A stretch of DNA of 64,000 bases, from contig NZ_FODV01000005.1 in NCBI RefSeq assembly GCF_900110465.1, forward strand, positions 1 through 64,000, read 5' to 3'. The translations under genes and the position numbers were made by a program. The notes under the pieces are model-generated. The model searched no databases and had not been told where the DNA came from. It saw only the letters and a list, made by a program, of their open reading frames with translations. This stretch comes from Halogranum amylolyticum (GTDB lineage Archaea > Halobacteriota > Halobacteria > Halobacteriales > Haloferacaceae). Below, in pieces: positions 1-8,389 of this stretch (its first letter is position 1; every line of letters starts with the position of its first letter).

Positions 1-410
1 GTCCGTTCGTCTACGAGGCCGACGCCTGGGAGGACCTCCGCTGTACCCACGAGGAAGTGTTCGGCCCGCACGTGGCGCTGCTGAAATACTCCGGTGACGT
101 CGAGGAGGGCGTCGCGATCCAGAACGACACCGACTACGGACTCGCCGGTGCCATCATCTCGGAGAACTACCGCCAGATCAACTACTACCGCGACAACGCC
201 GAGGTCGGCCTCGCCTACGGCAACCTCCCGTGTATCGGCGCGGAGGTCCACCTGCCGTTCGGCGGGGTCAAGAAGTCCGGCAACGGCTACCCCTCGGCCC
301 GTGAGATCATCGAGGCTGTCACCGAGCGGACCGCCTGGACGCTCAACAACTCCAAAGACATCCAGATGGCTCAGGGGCTCTCCGCCGACATCAAAACCAA
401 AGACGACTGA
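1..410 (+). CDS. Aldehyde dehydrogenase family protein, C-terminal part (5' truncated by window edge)
   Basis: The reading frame is open from base 3 and ends at a TGA at 408-410, so only about the last 135 residues of a usually 480-520 residue enzyme are visible. The visible part carries the family motif EEVFGP followed by the alternating segment that ends in PFGGVKKSGNG, both typical of NAD(P)-dependent aldehyde dehydrogenases near the C-terminus. The catalytic Cys and Glu lie upstream of the window, so substrate and activity cannot be judged. A T-rich stretch follows the stop (about 425-433), a plausible archaeal termination signal. Confidence 0.9.
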   Translation, partial: PFVYEADAWEDLRCTHEEVFGPHVALLKYSGDVEEGVAIQNDTDYGLAGAIISENYRQINYYRDNAEVGLAYGNLPCIGAEVHLPFGGVKKSGNGYPSAREIIEAVTERTAWTLNNSKDIQMAQGLSADIKTKDD

Positions 411-576
411 ACCTCCGGCGCTTCCCTCTTTTCTTCGTCGAGGCGTCGTGTGCCGTTTAGGTGTGTCCTATGCCGCCCACGCCTGCGATATCAGATTCAA
501 AAACCGAGAGTTTAGCATCGAACGTATCGTTTAGCCAGACCATAGGAAAGACCGTCGGCCCCAACAGTGAAGTAGA

Positions 577-1875
577 ATGACGAAGCGAAACTCGACCCGT
601 CGACGGTTCCTCGCGAGCATCGGTGCAGTCGGTGTGGCTGGCGTCGCAGGCTGTACCGGTGATCCCGACGGCACTGCGCCCTCCAACGCGACTGCGACCG
701 GGACGCCGACCGCACAGACGACCGCGACGACGACGGACGAGGGGACGGAGACACCTGCACAGTCGAACGACCCGGCGTTCTCGCGCGGCGAACTCGTCGA
801 AGACTTCGAGAACTACGAGGAGGCCCGGTGGGGAACCATCCGTGGCGACGTCGCGACCGACACGAACGACGTGTACGCCGGTAGCCAGTCGCTCCACCTC
901 CGGAACAAAGACGGCGGTGCGGCGGGGATCTACAAGGCGTTCCCGGACGGGCTCGACCTCTCGAAACACGACCTGTCGCTGGCGGTCAAACTCGAGAAGC
1001 CCGCGAGCGGGAAGGTCGCGATGGAGTTCATCGCCCCCGCCCGCAGCGACATGCTCACGAGCAAGCGGTTCATCCCCCAAGAGCTGAACGGCTGGGTTCG
1101 CATCGACCTCGGCTACACCGGTCGGAAGGGGGACCCGGATCTCTCGGCCGTTCAGGAACTCCGCCTCCTCGTCCTCTCGGAGGAGGGAACACCCATCGAC
1201 TTCCGCGTCGACGACCTCCGCAAGATACCGAAACCGGACAAGGGGAAGGTAATGTTCACTTTCGACGACGCCGTCACCTCCCAGTACGAAGTGGCGTTCC
1301 CGATGCTCCAGGAGAACGGGTGGGCCGGAGGGGTCGCCGTCATCCCGGACGCAATCAACAGTCAGGGGAACCTCACGACCGGCCAGATGCGCGAGATGCG
1401 CGACGCGGGGTGGGATATGATGGCGCACCCGCAGGTACCGAACCCGCTGCCGTCGTACTCCGAGCAGAAACAGCGTGAGGTCATCCAGCAGACGTACAAC
1501 TACCTTGACCTGAAAGGGTTCCCGAAGGGCGCCCGCCACTTCGTCGCGCCGTACCACCGCGTCGACAGTACGACGCTCGACATCGTCTCCGAGTTCCACG
1601 ACACGGGGTTCATGTTCGGCGCCTGTCCGAACAACGCCCAGCACCCGAGCAGCATGCTCACGATGTCCCGTGTGATGGGTCGTGACCCCCGTGGCACCCG
1701 TCGCGTACTCAACATCGCAGAGGAGTACAACCAGATGGTCTCCATCGCGTGGCACGGCATCGGCGACGGTCCCGACTACGAGACCCCGATGGACGACTTC
1801 GAGAACATCGTCAACCACGTCGCGAAGAAGGATATGGACGTGGTGACGCCTTCGCAGTTCCTCGATGACATCTGA
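577..1875 (+). CDS. Exported lipoprotein with a NodB-type polysaccharide deacetylase domain
   Basis: A 432-residue protein with a twin-arginine signal (RRRFL at 8-12) and a lipobox ending at Cys26, so it is probably exported by Tat and lipid-anchored outside the cell. A Thr/Ala-rich linker (about 30-65) follows, then a beta-rich module (about 70-215) that looks like a carbohydrate-binding jelly roll, then the NodB-fold part from about 223 with FTFDD (227-231) carrying the metal-binding Asp and a His in GWDMMAHP (284). Known members remove N- or O-acetyl groups from polysaccharides; the substrate here is unknown. The gene stands alone between long spacers. Confidence 0.85.
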   Translation: MTKRNSTRRRFLASIGAVGVAGVAGCTGDPDGTAPSNATATGTPTAQTTATTTDEGTETPAQSNDPAFSRGELVEDFENYEEARWGTIRGDVATDTNDVYAGSQSLHLRNKDGGAAGIYKAFPDGLDLSKHDLSLAVKLEKPASGKVAMEFIAPARSDMLTSKRFIPQELNGWVRIDLGYTGRKGDPDLSAVQELRLLVLSEEGTPIDFRVDDLRKIPKPDKGKVMFTFDDAVTSQYEVAFPMLQENGWAGGVAVIPDAINSQGNLTTGQMREMRDAGWDMMAHPQVPNPLPSYSEQKQREVIQQTYNYLDLKGFPKGARHFVAPYHRVDSTTLDIVSEFHDTGFMFGACPNNAQHPSSMLTMSRVMGRDPRGTRRVLNIAEEYNQMVSIAWHGIGDGPDYETPMDDFENIVNHVAKKDMDVVTPSQFLDDI

Positions 1876-2314
1876 GTTAACTGAGCCGGCTGTCGCGAAC
1901 CTGGACGCCTAGTCCGGACGAGACACGTCGGGTCCTGGTTCTTTCTCCCCCGTCTCTCCGATCGGTGAGCGAGCGCAGTCGCTCGCGAGTGTGAACTCGA
2001 AGGGAAGAGACTGAGGTGCGTGAAAGTGCGCCCCTGCCGGGATCAGGGGCGAACGTGCCATGGCCATGGCGTGTCACCGGCGCGGCGGATGAAACCGAGC
2101 GGCGACGTGCGGCGGCTGGCGGAGCCGCCTTCGATGATGCACTACAGTGGACCCCTGCACTGCAGTACGATGCGGCGGTTGCTGCCGGCAGCGACGAGAA
2201 AAGCGTCGACTTCCGGCACTGGTGCTTGGAGGGCGTGATGGATAAAGCCACCGGCATCGGCCGTTCACACGAGACTCGCCGTTCGGAGACGAGGCGACCG
2301 GCTGTAGCGCGTCG
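1876..2314. other. Long intergenic stretch without a supported gene
   Basis: About 440 bases between the deacetylase stop and the end of the convergent nitrilase-family gene. Open frames cross it on both strands, but none has a recognisable start signal, homology or typical composition. A frame running from about 2016 on the plus strand has a somewhat protein-like stretch up to about 2280 and then runs antisense into the nitrilase gene, so a gene remnant cannot be excluded. A short hairpin (GAGCGA / TCGCTC) near 1970-1988 could mark the 3' end of the deacetylase transcript. Confidence 0.4.
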
Positions 2315-3121
2315 CTACCGTCGGTCTGCGAGCGCAGGGAACTCTTCGCGAACCGTCTCGACCCGTTCGGGGTCGATCTCGGCCGTGACGAGCGTCGGCT
2401 CGTCGCCCGCGCTCGCAATCGGCGTCCCCCAGGGGTCGAAGACGGTCGAGCGACCGAGCAGTCGCGCCTCGTCGAATTCCGTGGCCCCGTTGACGCTCGC
2501 GACGTAACACTGGTTCTCGATCGCGCGCGCTCGCGGCAGCGTCTGCCAGTGTTCGACGCGTGGGTACGGCCAGGCGCTCGGAACGAGCACGAGCGTCGCA
2601 CCCGCTTCCGCGAGCGATCGGTAGAGTTCGGGGAACCGGAGGTCGTAACACGTCGTCATCCCGACCTCGAACCCTTCGAACGACACGGTCTCGAGGACGT
2701 TACCGGGAGTCAACAGTCGCGACTCGGCCGACTCGTACCCGAACAGATGGTGTTTCCGGTACACCGCTCGCTGGTCGCCGTCGCGGTCGAAGAACACAGC
2801 CGTGTTGGCGAGTCCGCTGTCGTCGGGGACGTCGTACCCCGCTTCGGCGCTGACTTCGAGATCCTCGACGTGGCTCCCGGCGAGGAGACCGACCCCGTGT
2901 TCGGCGGCCATCTCGCCGAGTCTGACGAACGTCGAACCGTTCAGTCCCTCGGCGTCTCGGGCGTACGACTCGAAGGCGAAGTAGCCGACTGTGAACAGTT
3001 CGGGGAGTGCGACGAGGTCCGCACCCCGGTCGGCGGCGTCGGCGACGGCGCGTTCCGCCCGTTCGAGGTTGCCGTCGATGTCGCCTGCGGTCTGGTCGAG
3101 TTGGGCGAGCGCGAGTATCAT
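2315..3121 (-). CDS. Carbon-nitrogen hydrolase (nitrilase superfamily)
   Basis: A 268-residue cytoplasmic enzyme with the full nitrilase-superfamily triad: Glu41 in ALPELF, Lys123 in YRKHHLFG, and Cys158 in TTCYDLRFPELY. The length and the motif around the Cys fit the omega-amidase/Nit2 and carbamoyl-amidase branches, which hydrolyse small amides. I cannot choose the substrate from sequence. Its ATG overlaps the stop of the SRPBCC gene upstream by four bases, so the two genes are very likely translated from one mRNA. Confidence 0.9.
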   Translation of the reverse strand: MILALAQLDQTAGDIDGNLERAERAVADAADRGADLVALPELFTVGYFAFESYARDAEGLNGSTFVRLGEMAAEHGVGLLAGSHVEDLEVSAEAGYDVPDDSGLANTAVFFDRDGDQRAVYRKHHLFGYESAESRLLTPGNVLETVSFEGFEVGMTTCYDLRFPELYRSLAEAGATLVLVPSAWPYPRVEHWQTLPRARAIENQCYVASVNGATEFDEARLLGRSTVFDPWGTPIASAGDEPTLVTAEIDPERVETVREEFPALADRR

Positions 3122-3552
3122 GCGGTCAACCCGAGATCACGCCGCAGAGCGTCTTCGAGGTTGTCGAGTTCCCGATCGAGGTTGCGTTTGAAGAACTTCT
3201 CGACGCCCGGAAGCCGGCCGTCGACGACGAACTCGTTGTGGAGCTTACAGCCGTTCTCGGTCTCTTCGATGGTGTGCTCGCCGGTCACGCGGAGTGCGCG
3301 CGACTTACCGGCGAACTTCACGTAGCGCGGTTCGTCGCGTGCGATGTCCTCGGTTTCGACACTGACGGTGGAGCTGAGAAGCGGGATAGGGAGTTCGATG
3401 TGCCACGTCGCCTTCCGCTCGTCGGTCGGGTCGATCTCGTACTCCTCGACGACGCTGATGGCCTCGGCACGCTTCGCTGGATCGGCGATGAACTCCCAGA
3501 CGCGCCGAGGCGCTGCGTCGAACTCGAACGTCCGCTGAACCCGGACAGTCAT
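3118..3552 (-). CDS. SRPBCC (START/Bet v 1-like) family protein
   Basis: A 144-residue protein beginning MTVRVQRTFEFDA and containing the RRVWEFIADP segment typical of the SRPBCC/polyketide-cyclase-like fold, which forms a deep hydrophobic ligand pocket. I chose the ATG at 3552 because the upstream in-frame extension lacks protein-like composition. It is the first gene of a two-gene unit with the nitrilase-family enzyme (ATGA-type overlap). Such proteins bind or process small hydrophobic molecules; no specific ligand can be assigned. Confidence 0.8.
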   Translation of the reverse strand: MTVRVQRTFEFDAAPRRVWEFIADPAKRAEAISVVEEYEIDPTDERKATWHIELPIPLLSSTVSVETEDIARDEPRYVKFAGKSRALRVTGEHTIEETENGCKLHNEFVVDGRLPGVEKFFKRNLDRELDNLEDALRRDLGLTA

Positions 3553-3590
3553 GGAAACCTCTTCGGGCGAGACACTAAAAAAACGGGGTG

Positions 3591-3815
3591 TTAGCTCGGG
3601 CTGACGCGCCAGGTCGTCGAGCGAGCACGACCCCACTTTTCGATTTCGACGTCTTCGGACTTCTCTGCGAGCCGCGGGAGGCGTGAACCCACCTGTTTCG
3701 CCGAGAGGCCGATGGCTTCGGCGATATTCTTCGCCCGGAAATATCGCTCCCCGCCGGCGACGGCGTCGCTGAGGTAGGCGACGATCCGCTGTTCCTCTTC
3801 GGTGTACTTCGTCAT
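3591..3815 (-). CDS. Small winged-helix-like protein (DUF7123-like)
   Basis: A 74-residue protein with a helix-turn-helix arrangement: NIAEAIGLSAKQVGSRLPRLAEK would form the second and recognition helices and WGRARSTTWRV the wing. From memory it resembles the small haloarchaeal family DUF7123. It probably binds DNA or acts as a small regulator, but no target can be inferred. It lies about 40 bases upstream of the SRPBCC gene on the same strand. Confidence 0.75.
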   Translation of the reverse strand: MTKYTEEEQRIVAYLSDAVAGGERYFRAKNIAEAIGLSAKQVGSRLPRLAEKSEDVEIEKWGRARSTTWRVSPS

Positions 3816-3854
3816 TCGACGCTCTCTAGGGACTGTGGATATTAACGATTGTCG

Positions 3855-4040
3855 CTACTCCCAGTAGAGATGGGTTCCGACGATGGCCAACGAGGCGGCG
3901 AGCATCGCCAATGCGAACCCCCACGCCTTCGTCACCTGCCCGGGTGCGCCCAGCATGACGGCCGCACCGCCGATCGCCAGCAGCGAAAACAGCATCGCGA
4001 GTCCGATTCCCTTGTCCGACTGAACCACGTGCACGTCCAT
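3855..4040 (-). CDS. Small two-helix membrane protein
   Basis: A 61-residue protein starting MDVHVVQSDKG and containing two hydrophobic helices (about 10-30 and 40-58) joined by a short loop. An in-frame start eight codons upstream (4064) exists, but the ATG at 4040 gives the more natural N-terminus for a small haloarchaeal membrane protein. No function is recognised. It lies divergent to the LEA/WHy gene, sharing a spacer with TATA-like elements. Confidence 0.65.
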   Translation of the reverse strand: MDVHVVQSDKGIGLAMLFSLLAIGGAAVMLGAPGQVTKAWGFALAMLAASLAIVGTHLYWE

Positions 4041-4158
4041 ATCTCTGGGTTCGATGGCCAGCACTTAGTTCATTCGACACCCTCACACACCCGACGGCCG
4101 ACCGCCCGGGCAGACGACCTTCGCCCACGTCGAACCCTGTCGCTTCGAGTCGCACCGA

Positions 4159-4165
4159 ATATATA
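4159..4165 (+). promoter_or_regulatory. TATA box of the LEA/WHy gene
   Basis: The element ATATATA sits 23-29 bases before the ATG at 4188, the spacing expected for a leaderless haloarchaeal transcript that starts at or next to the start codon. It supports the chosen start of the downstream gene. Confidence 0.6.
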
Positions 4166-4187
4166 GGACGAACGACCACCGACGTCT

Positions 4188-5294
4188 ATGTTCGAAAAGT
4201 GGAAAGTCAGTCTAATCGGAGTGGTATTGCTCGTCGGTGTCGTCGGCGGTACCGTCGCGCTCGGTGTCGTCGGCACCCCGTCGGTGACGAGAGTAGAGAA
4301 CCGGTTCGGTAGCGTCAACGAGACGGCGACGGTCGTCGAGAGCGACCTGCAGGTGTCGAACCCCAACCCTCTCGGTGTCACCCTCGGCGGACTGTCGGTC
4401 GACTACGCCGTGTCGATGAACGACGTCGAGATGGCTCACGGGAAGAAGGCCAGCGTCGACATCGAGCGGGGGAACTCGACGCTCCCGTTCGCGACGACGA
4501 TGCGGGTCGACGCGAACATCCACTCGTCGCTCGTCGATCGGTCGTTCGGTGCACCACAGGTCGAGCGGTCCGTCGAGACCGACATCATCTCGGAGTTCAA
4601 CTCCACGGAGACCCGTCCGGTGAACGCCGACGCCGCCCTCATCTCCGACCCGGTGCTCTACGTCAACGAGACGAGCGCACGGTGGGGGACCGTCAACGAG
4701 TCGGCGACGCCCATCGCGATGGAGTTCACGATGTACAACCCGAAGAGCTACCCGATTCCGATCTCGGAAGTCGGCTACACCGTCACGATGAACGACATCA
4801 CCGTCGGCAACGGAACGTCGGCACAGAGCTACGTCGTCCCGGCGCGTTCCGAACGAACCGTCGAGACGCGGACGACGATCGAAAACCCGACGCTCGACGA
4901 GTGGTGGGTGAGCCATCTGGAGGCGAACCAGCGGACCGACCTCGAGATCGACTTCTACGCGAAGATCGACGTGAGCGGTGAAACCGTCCGCGTTCCGCTC
5001 GACGAGTTGACCTACACCGAGACCGTCGAGACGGACCTGTTCGGGACGAAAGGGGAGACTGCGGTCGGAGCGGAGACGGAGACCGACGGCGGTGACGGAG
5101 CGACGTCGACAGCGGCGACCACACCGGACGCCGACGAGACTACGACGACCGCAACCGACGACGAGCCGGACGCCGACGGTGGAGACTCGCCGGCGACCCC
5201 GACCGCCACACCGACGTCGACGTCTCAGGACGACAGCACGACGACCGACGACGGTGGACTGCTCTCGGATCGCCGCGCGCCCCCGACCGTGTGA
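4188..5294 (+). CDS. Membrane-anchored LEA type 2 (WHy-domain) protein
   Basis: A 368-residue protein with one N-terminal membrane helix (about 8-30). Two beta-sandwich units follow (about 35-140 and 160-275), each with the Asn-Pro signature of the WHy/LEA14 fold (SNPNPLGVTLGG in the first, MYNPKSYPIPISEVG in the second). The last 85 residues form a Thr/Asp/Ala-rich tail suited to O-glycosylation outside the cell. WHy proteins are linked to desiccation and osmotic stress, but a specific role here is not shown. A strong TATA box lies just upstream. Confidence 0.8.
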   Translation: MFEKWKVSLIGVVLLVGVVGGTVALGVVGTPSVTRVENRFGSVNETATVVESDLQVSNPNPLGVTLGGLSVDYAVSMNDVEMAHGKKASVDIERGNSTLPFATTMRVDANIHSSLVDRSFGAPQVERSVETDIISEFNSTETRPVNADAALISDPVLYVNETSARWGTVNESATPIAMEFTMYNPKSYPIPISEVGYTVTMNDITVGNGTSAQSYVVPARSERTVETRTTIENPTLDEWWVSHLEANQRTDLEIDFYAKIDVSGETVRVPLDELTYTETVETDLFGTKGETAVGAETETDGGDGATSTAATTPDADETTTTATDDEPDADGGDSPATPTATPTSTSQDDSTTTDDGGLLSDRRAPPTV

Positions 5295-5345
5295 ACGCTC
5301 GGGACCGTCGACAGGGTTTTATCGGAGACGCCCGTCGGACAGTGT

Positions 5346-5832
5346 ATGTCACGGAGTACCCAGTCTCCTGATCGAGTTCTTCTCGCGCGATGAGACCACA
5401 GTCACCGTCTCGACGGACGGCGAGTCCGTCGTCGTTCAGTTGGACGACCGAACGTGCGAACTGTCCAGATCCGACGCCGCCGAGCTGCAGTCCGCACTCG
5501 GGTCGGCGCTGACAGAGAAACGCGAGTTCTTCCGTACCGCCGGCGAGTACCGCGAGGACGGCAGCTACGTCGTCTCGCGACGCAGTGCGGACTCGACGGG
5601 CAACGCGAAGGTGTTCGAGAGTTTCGAGACACTCCAGCGGTTGTACAGTCGGCTTCCCGACGAGTTCGACGCCGACGACGTCGGCCGGACCGGCATCACC
5701 GGGTCGCGACGCCACATGCTGATCCGGCACTTCTGTGAGCATCCGGCGTTCGACTGCGAGATCGAACGTCGAAACCCGTTGCGAGCGAAGAAGACGTCGA
5801 CAACGACGCTCGTGGAGGCAACCGCCGACTGA
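5346..5832 (+). CDS. DUF7528-like conserved protein, start out of frame with the body
   Basis: The conserved body (from about 5390: ETTVTVSTDG, then a helical segment, then GITGSRRHMLIRHF near the C-terminus) is about 145 residues and resembles, from memory, the haloarchaeal family DUF7528. Its frame has no ATG, GTG or TTG just upstream. The only good start is the ATG at 5346, placed about 30 bases after a TTTTAT box, but it opens a different frame that stops at 5391. One surplus base between 5346 and 5390 would explain this: a sequencing error or a real frameshift. Function unknown. Confidence 0.6.
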
Positions 5833-5861
5833 CCCGATCGAGTCGACCGGTAGCGAGCGTT

Positions 5862-6023
5862 TCAGACGAAGTCGAGGGCGACGCCGACAGTGAGGAGACC
5901 GCCGACGACGAGGAGCACAGCCCCGAGCGTCACCCCGACACGGGTGTGCATGAGGAGACCCTACACGAGAGACGCGACGCCAGTGACACCGTACAGGCCA
6001 GTGACGACGCGTGCTCGGTTCAC
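5862..6023 (-). pseudogene. Small two-helix membrane protein gene with in-frame TAG
   Basis: Read on the minus strand from the GTG at 6023, the frame gives VNRARVVTGLYGVTGVASLV, a TAG at 5963-5961, then GLLMHTRVGVTLGAVLLVVG and a second hydrophobic run, ending at TGA 5864-5862. The two halves stay in one frame and together make a 53-codon two-helix protein. A CTTTTCG element lies about 27 bases upstream of the GTG. The TAG most likely replaces a sense codon such as TAC. The second half could still start at the internal ATG (5951) and give a 29-residue peptide. No function is recognised. Confidence 0.45.
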
Positions 6024-6093
6024 GGGCGAACGACAGAGAGCGACGAAAAGTGGCTGTCGACTGTCCTGACCCGAACTCACGTCATGCGGCGGC

Positions 6094-7125
6094 TCAGGTG
6101 ATCGTGACGTGTTCGTTCTCCTCGTTCAGCGCGAGGTTCGCCGCGATCTCGGCGTTCCGCATGGCGTACTGGGCGGTCTGCTGGAGGCTCACGAGCACCT
6201 CGCGCACGCGGAGGAGGTCCTGGTTCGACATCTCCGGCAGGTCGTTGAGGATGTCGCGTTCGCGGTCGCTGATGTCGTGGAACAGACGCCGTACCTCGAT
6301 GGTCTTGTCGTAGTTCCGTTCGACGACCGCCTCGACTGCCTTGACGGTGATCTCGTCGACCTGGTCGGTGTACTCGCGGATGCGCCGCATGGTCGACGAC
6401 TCGACGTCGAGGGTGTGACCCTCGGTGTCGAGGACGATCTCGGCGATGTCCTCGGCGTTGTCGGCGGTCAGTTCGAGGTTCTTCGCCACCGAGCGGTAGC
6501 CGATGAGCGGGAACCCCGATTCGAGCCCCACTGCCCGACAGAGGTTCGGGTTCTGGTAGGCGGTGAAGATCAGTCGGAGGAGGAGGACGAAGATCTTGTT
6601 CGCCTGTCGTTCGCGGTTGAGCGCGCGCTGCGCCAGATCCGGGTTGCCGTGTGCGAGCGCCTTGACCGCCTCTCCTCGCATCGTGCTGCCCGTATTCTCC
6701 AGTCGACTGAGCAGGTTGTCGAGGGTGAAGTCCTCGGGGTCGACCGAACACCGGATCGCGATGCGTTCGGGTGTCTCCTCGATGACGCCCAGTCCCATCA
6801 GTTGCGTCTCGGCCTTGTAGACGGCGTTGATGTGTTCGCTGTCGAGCGCCCCCTCGCGCTTCTCGACGTGAATGACGCGTCGCCCGAGAACGTACTGAGC
6901 GACGATCGCACGTTCGAGCGCGTCCGCGTCGAGGTTATCCGCGTGGAGCACCGCCTCCGAGTCCTCCGTGTTGGCAGACTCGGGGAGGACGGTGAGCGTC
7001 CCCTTCCCGCCCATCCGGAGCGACACCTCGTCGCCTTTGTTCACACCGTGTTCCTTCGCCCACTCCGCCGGGAGCGTCATCGCTAGCGTCGACGGTCCCA
7101 GTCGCTGGACCTTCCGCGTTTCCAT
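6094..7125 (-). CDS. PhoU-like regulator with N-terminal AbrB/SpoVT DNA-binding domain
   Basis: A 343-residue protein. Residues 1-50 (METRKVQRLGPSTLAMTLP, then WAKEHGVNKGDEVSL) match the swapped-hairpin AbrB/MazE DNA-binding fold. The rest (about 110-335) is helical with two PhoU-type three-helix bundles. In haloarchaea this architecture is annotated as a phosphate uptake regulator. The ATG at 7125 was chosen because METRKVQ begins the AbrB fold. No phosphate transporter gene is next to it. A perfect palindrome lies 47 bases upstream and may be its own operator. Confidence 0.85.
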   Translation of the reverse strand: METRKVQRLGPSTLAMTLPAEWAKEHGVNKGDEVSLRMGGKGTLTVLPESANTEDSEAVLHADNLDADALERAIVAQYVLGRRVIHVEKREGALDSEHINAVYKAETQLMGLGVIEETPERIAIRCSVDPEDFTLDNLLSRLENTGSTMRGEAVKALAHGNPDLAQRALNRERQANKIFVLLLRLIFTAYQNPNLCRAVGLESGFPLIGYRSVAKNLELTADNAEDIAEIVLDTEGHTLDVESSTMRRIREYTDQVDEITVKAVEAVVERNYDKTIEVRRLFHDISDRERDILNDLPEMSNQDLLRVREVLVSLQQTAQYAMRNAEIAANLALNEENEHVTIT

Positions 7126-7171
7126 GCGACTTCGTACCGCACCGATGACCTTAATCTTGACTATATGCCCA

Positions 7172-7186
7172 TTATACGCCGTATAA
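7172..7186. promoter_or_regulatory. Perfect 15-bp palindrome upstream of the PhoU/AbrB regulator
   Basis: The sequence TTATACGCCGTATAA is a perfect inverted repeat of seven bases around one central base. It lies in the AT-rich spacer before the regulator gene, next to a TATA-like ATATAG on the minus strand. Position and symmetry suit an operator for a dimeric protein, possibly the AbrB-domain regulator itself. That link is inference. Confidence 0.55.
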
Positions 7187-7255
7187 CATTTGTACAAGAT
7201 TCGACTAGAGGCAGGAATCCTTATATTCGAATCGAGCGCGGCGGGAGGAGACGAT

Positions 7256-8314
7256 TCACACCACTTCCATCATCCGCCGTTCGAACCGGCCGACTCGGAC
7301 CTTCGTCCACCCGCGCAGTTCCTCGTCGAGGGCGGGGTCGTCGGTGTCGACGCGGAGCACGCCGAGATCGTCGAGTTTGGCCCGGGAGGCGACGATCTCC
7401 ACGTCGCACTGCCGGACGACGGCGGGCGAGAGCTGTGGGTTGCCGCGGCCGAAGACGAACCCCTGTCCCCCGATCGGCGTGACGACGATGACGTTCCGCT
7501 CGCCGAGACAGTCGAGGATCTCCTCTTCCGTCGCGTCGCGGGCGAGCAGTTCTCCGTCGCGCCAGACGTCGACGCCGAGCGCCGACCCCTCGAACCCGAG
7601 GGCGTCCTTCACCGCGCCGACGGTGCTTCCCGGCCCGAGTACGTAGGTGACGCCCGGTTCGACGCTGTCGGCGACGCCCGCGGCGAGCGCCTCGACGGTG
7701 CCGCCGCCCAGCTGTTTCGACGACTGGAGGTCGTCGGCGACGGGGACGAACGCCACGCCGCGGAGCTCCGGGCTGACCTCGCCCGCCCGGTAGTCGTCTT
7801 CGTCGATGTCCATCACCTCGCGGCGCTCCGTCCGGTCGAACGTCGCCGCGATCTCACCCGCGTCTTCGGGAGAGACGCCGAATACCGACGAGTAGACCTT
7901 CACGCCGGCTGGGACGCCCAGCATCGGCGTGTCGGTGCCGTCGAGCACTTCGGCGACGTCCGCGGCGGTGCCGTCGCCGCCGACGAACAGGACGAGGTCG
8001 ACGTCGGCGTCGAGAAGCGCTTCGACGGCCGTCTGCGTGTCCGTCGCGTCCGTCTCGTTCGCGTCCGGCCGACCGACGACCGTCGGGTCGAACCCGGCCT
8101 CGCGGACCTCGCACTCCCCCATCGGGTCGCCGTAGGTCAGGATCTCGGCGTCGTCGGCCAGTTCGGCGAGTCGATCGAGCGCGCGCCGCGCTCGCTGCGG
8201 TGCCCGTGGCTCCGCACCACGTTCGCGGGCCTCGGCAACCTTGCCGTCGGTCCCTTTCAGCCCTACTCGGCCGCCCATCCCGGCGACGGGGTTGACGACG
8301 ACGCCGATACGCAT
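7256..8314 (-). CDS. ATP-NAD kinase family protein
   Basis: A 352-residue protein starting MRIGVVVNPVAGMGG, with the GGDGT nucleotide-binding motif at 112-116 of the NAD kinase/diacylglycerol kinase-like fold. It resembles the AcoX-like branch (long NAD-kinase-like proteins), which is separate from the main archaeal NAD kinase. The phosphoryl acceptor is therefore uncertain, NAD or another small molecule. The ATG at 8314 places the first beta strand at the N-terminus as in the family. Confidence 0.85.
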   Translation of the reverse strand: MRIGVVVNPVAGMGGRVGLKGTDGKVAEARERGAEPRAPQRARRALDRLAELADDAEILTYGDPMGECEVREAGFDPTVVGRPDANETDATDTQTAVEALLDADVDLVLFVGGDGTAADVAEVLDGTDTPMLGVPAGVKVYSSVFGVSPEDAGEIAATFDRTERREVMDIDEDDYRAGEVSPELRGVAFVPVADDLQSSKQLGGGTVEALAAGVADSVEPGVTYVLGPGSTVGAVKDALGFEGSALGVDVWRDGELLARDATEEEILDCLGERNVIVVTPIGGQGFVFGRGNPQLSPAVVRQCDVEIVASRAKLDDLGVLRVDTDDPALDEELRGWTKVRVGRFERRMMEVV

Positions 8315-8389
8315 GGCTGTGGGCAGGGAAGCGAGCGTCAAAAACAGTCCGGAACGGGCGAGCGGTTCCTGTGTTCCGTTTCTCCGGTG

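Noticed and set aside
457..1818. Long minus-strand open frame opposite the deacetylase gene
   Set aside because: It is a shadow of the plus-strand gene, produced by high GC; the product is Arg/Val/Asp-rich with no domain.
1970..1988. Short hairpin as a bacterial-type terminator
   Set aside because: No T run follows, and archaeal termination relies mainly on T-rich stretches; mentioned only as a weak possibility.
2016..2507. Plus-strand frame through the spacer and into the nitrilase gene
   Set aside because: No promoter or family match, and its second half is antisense to a conserved enzyme; kept only as a remark in the spacer entry.
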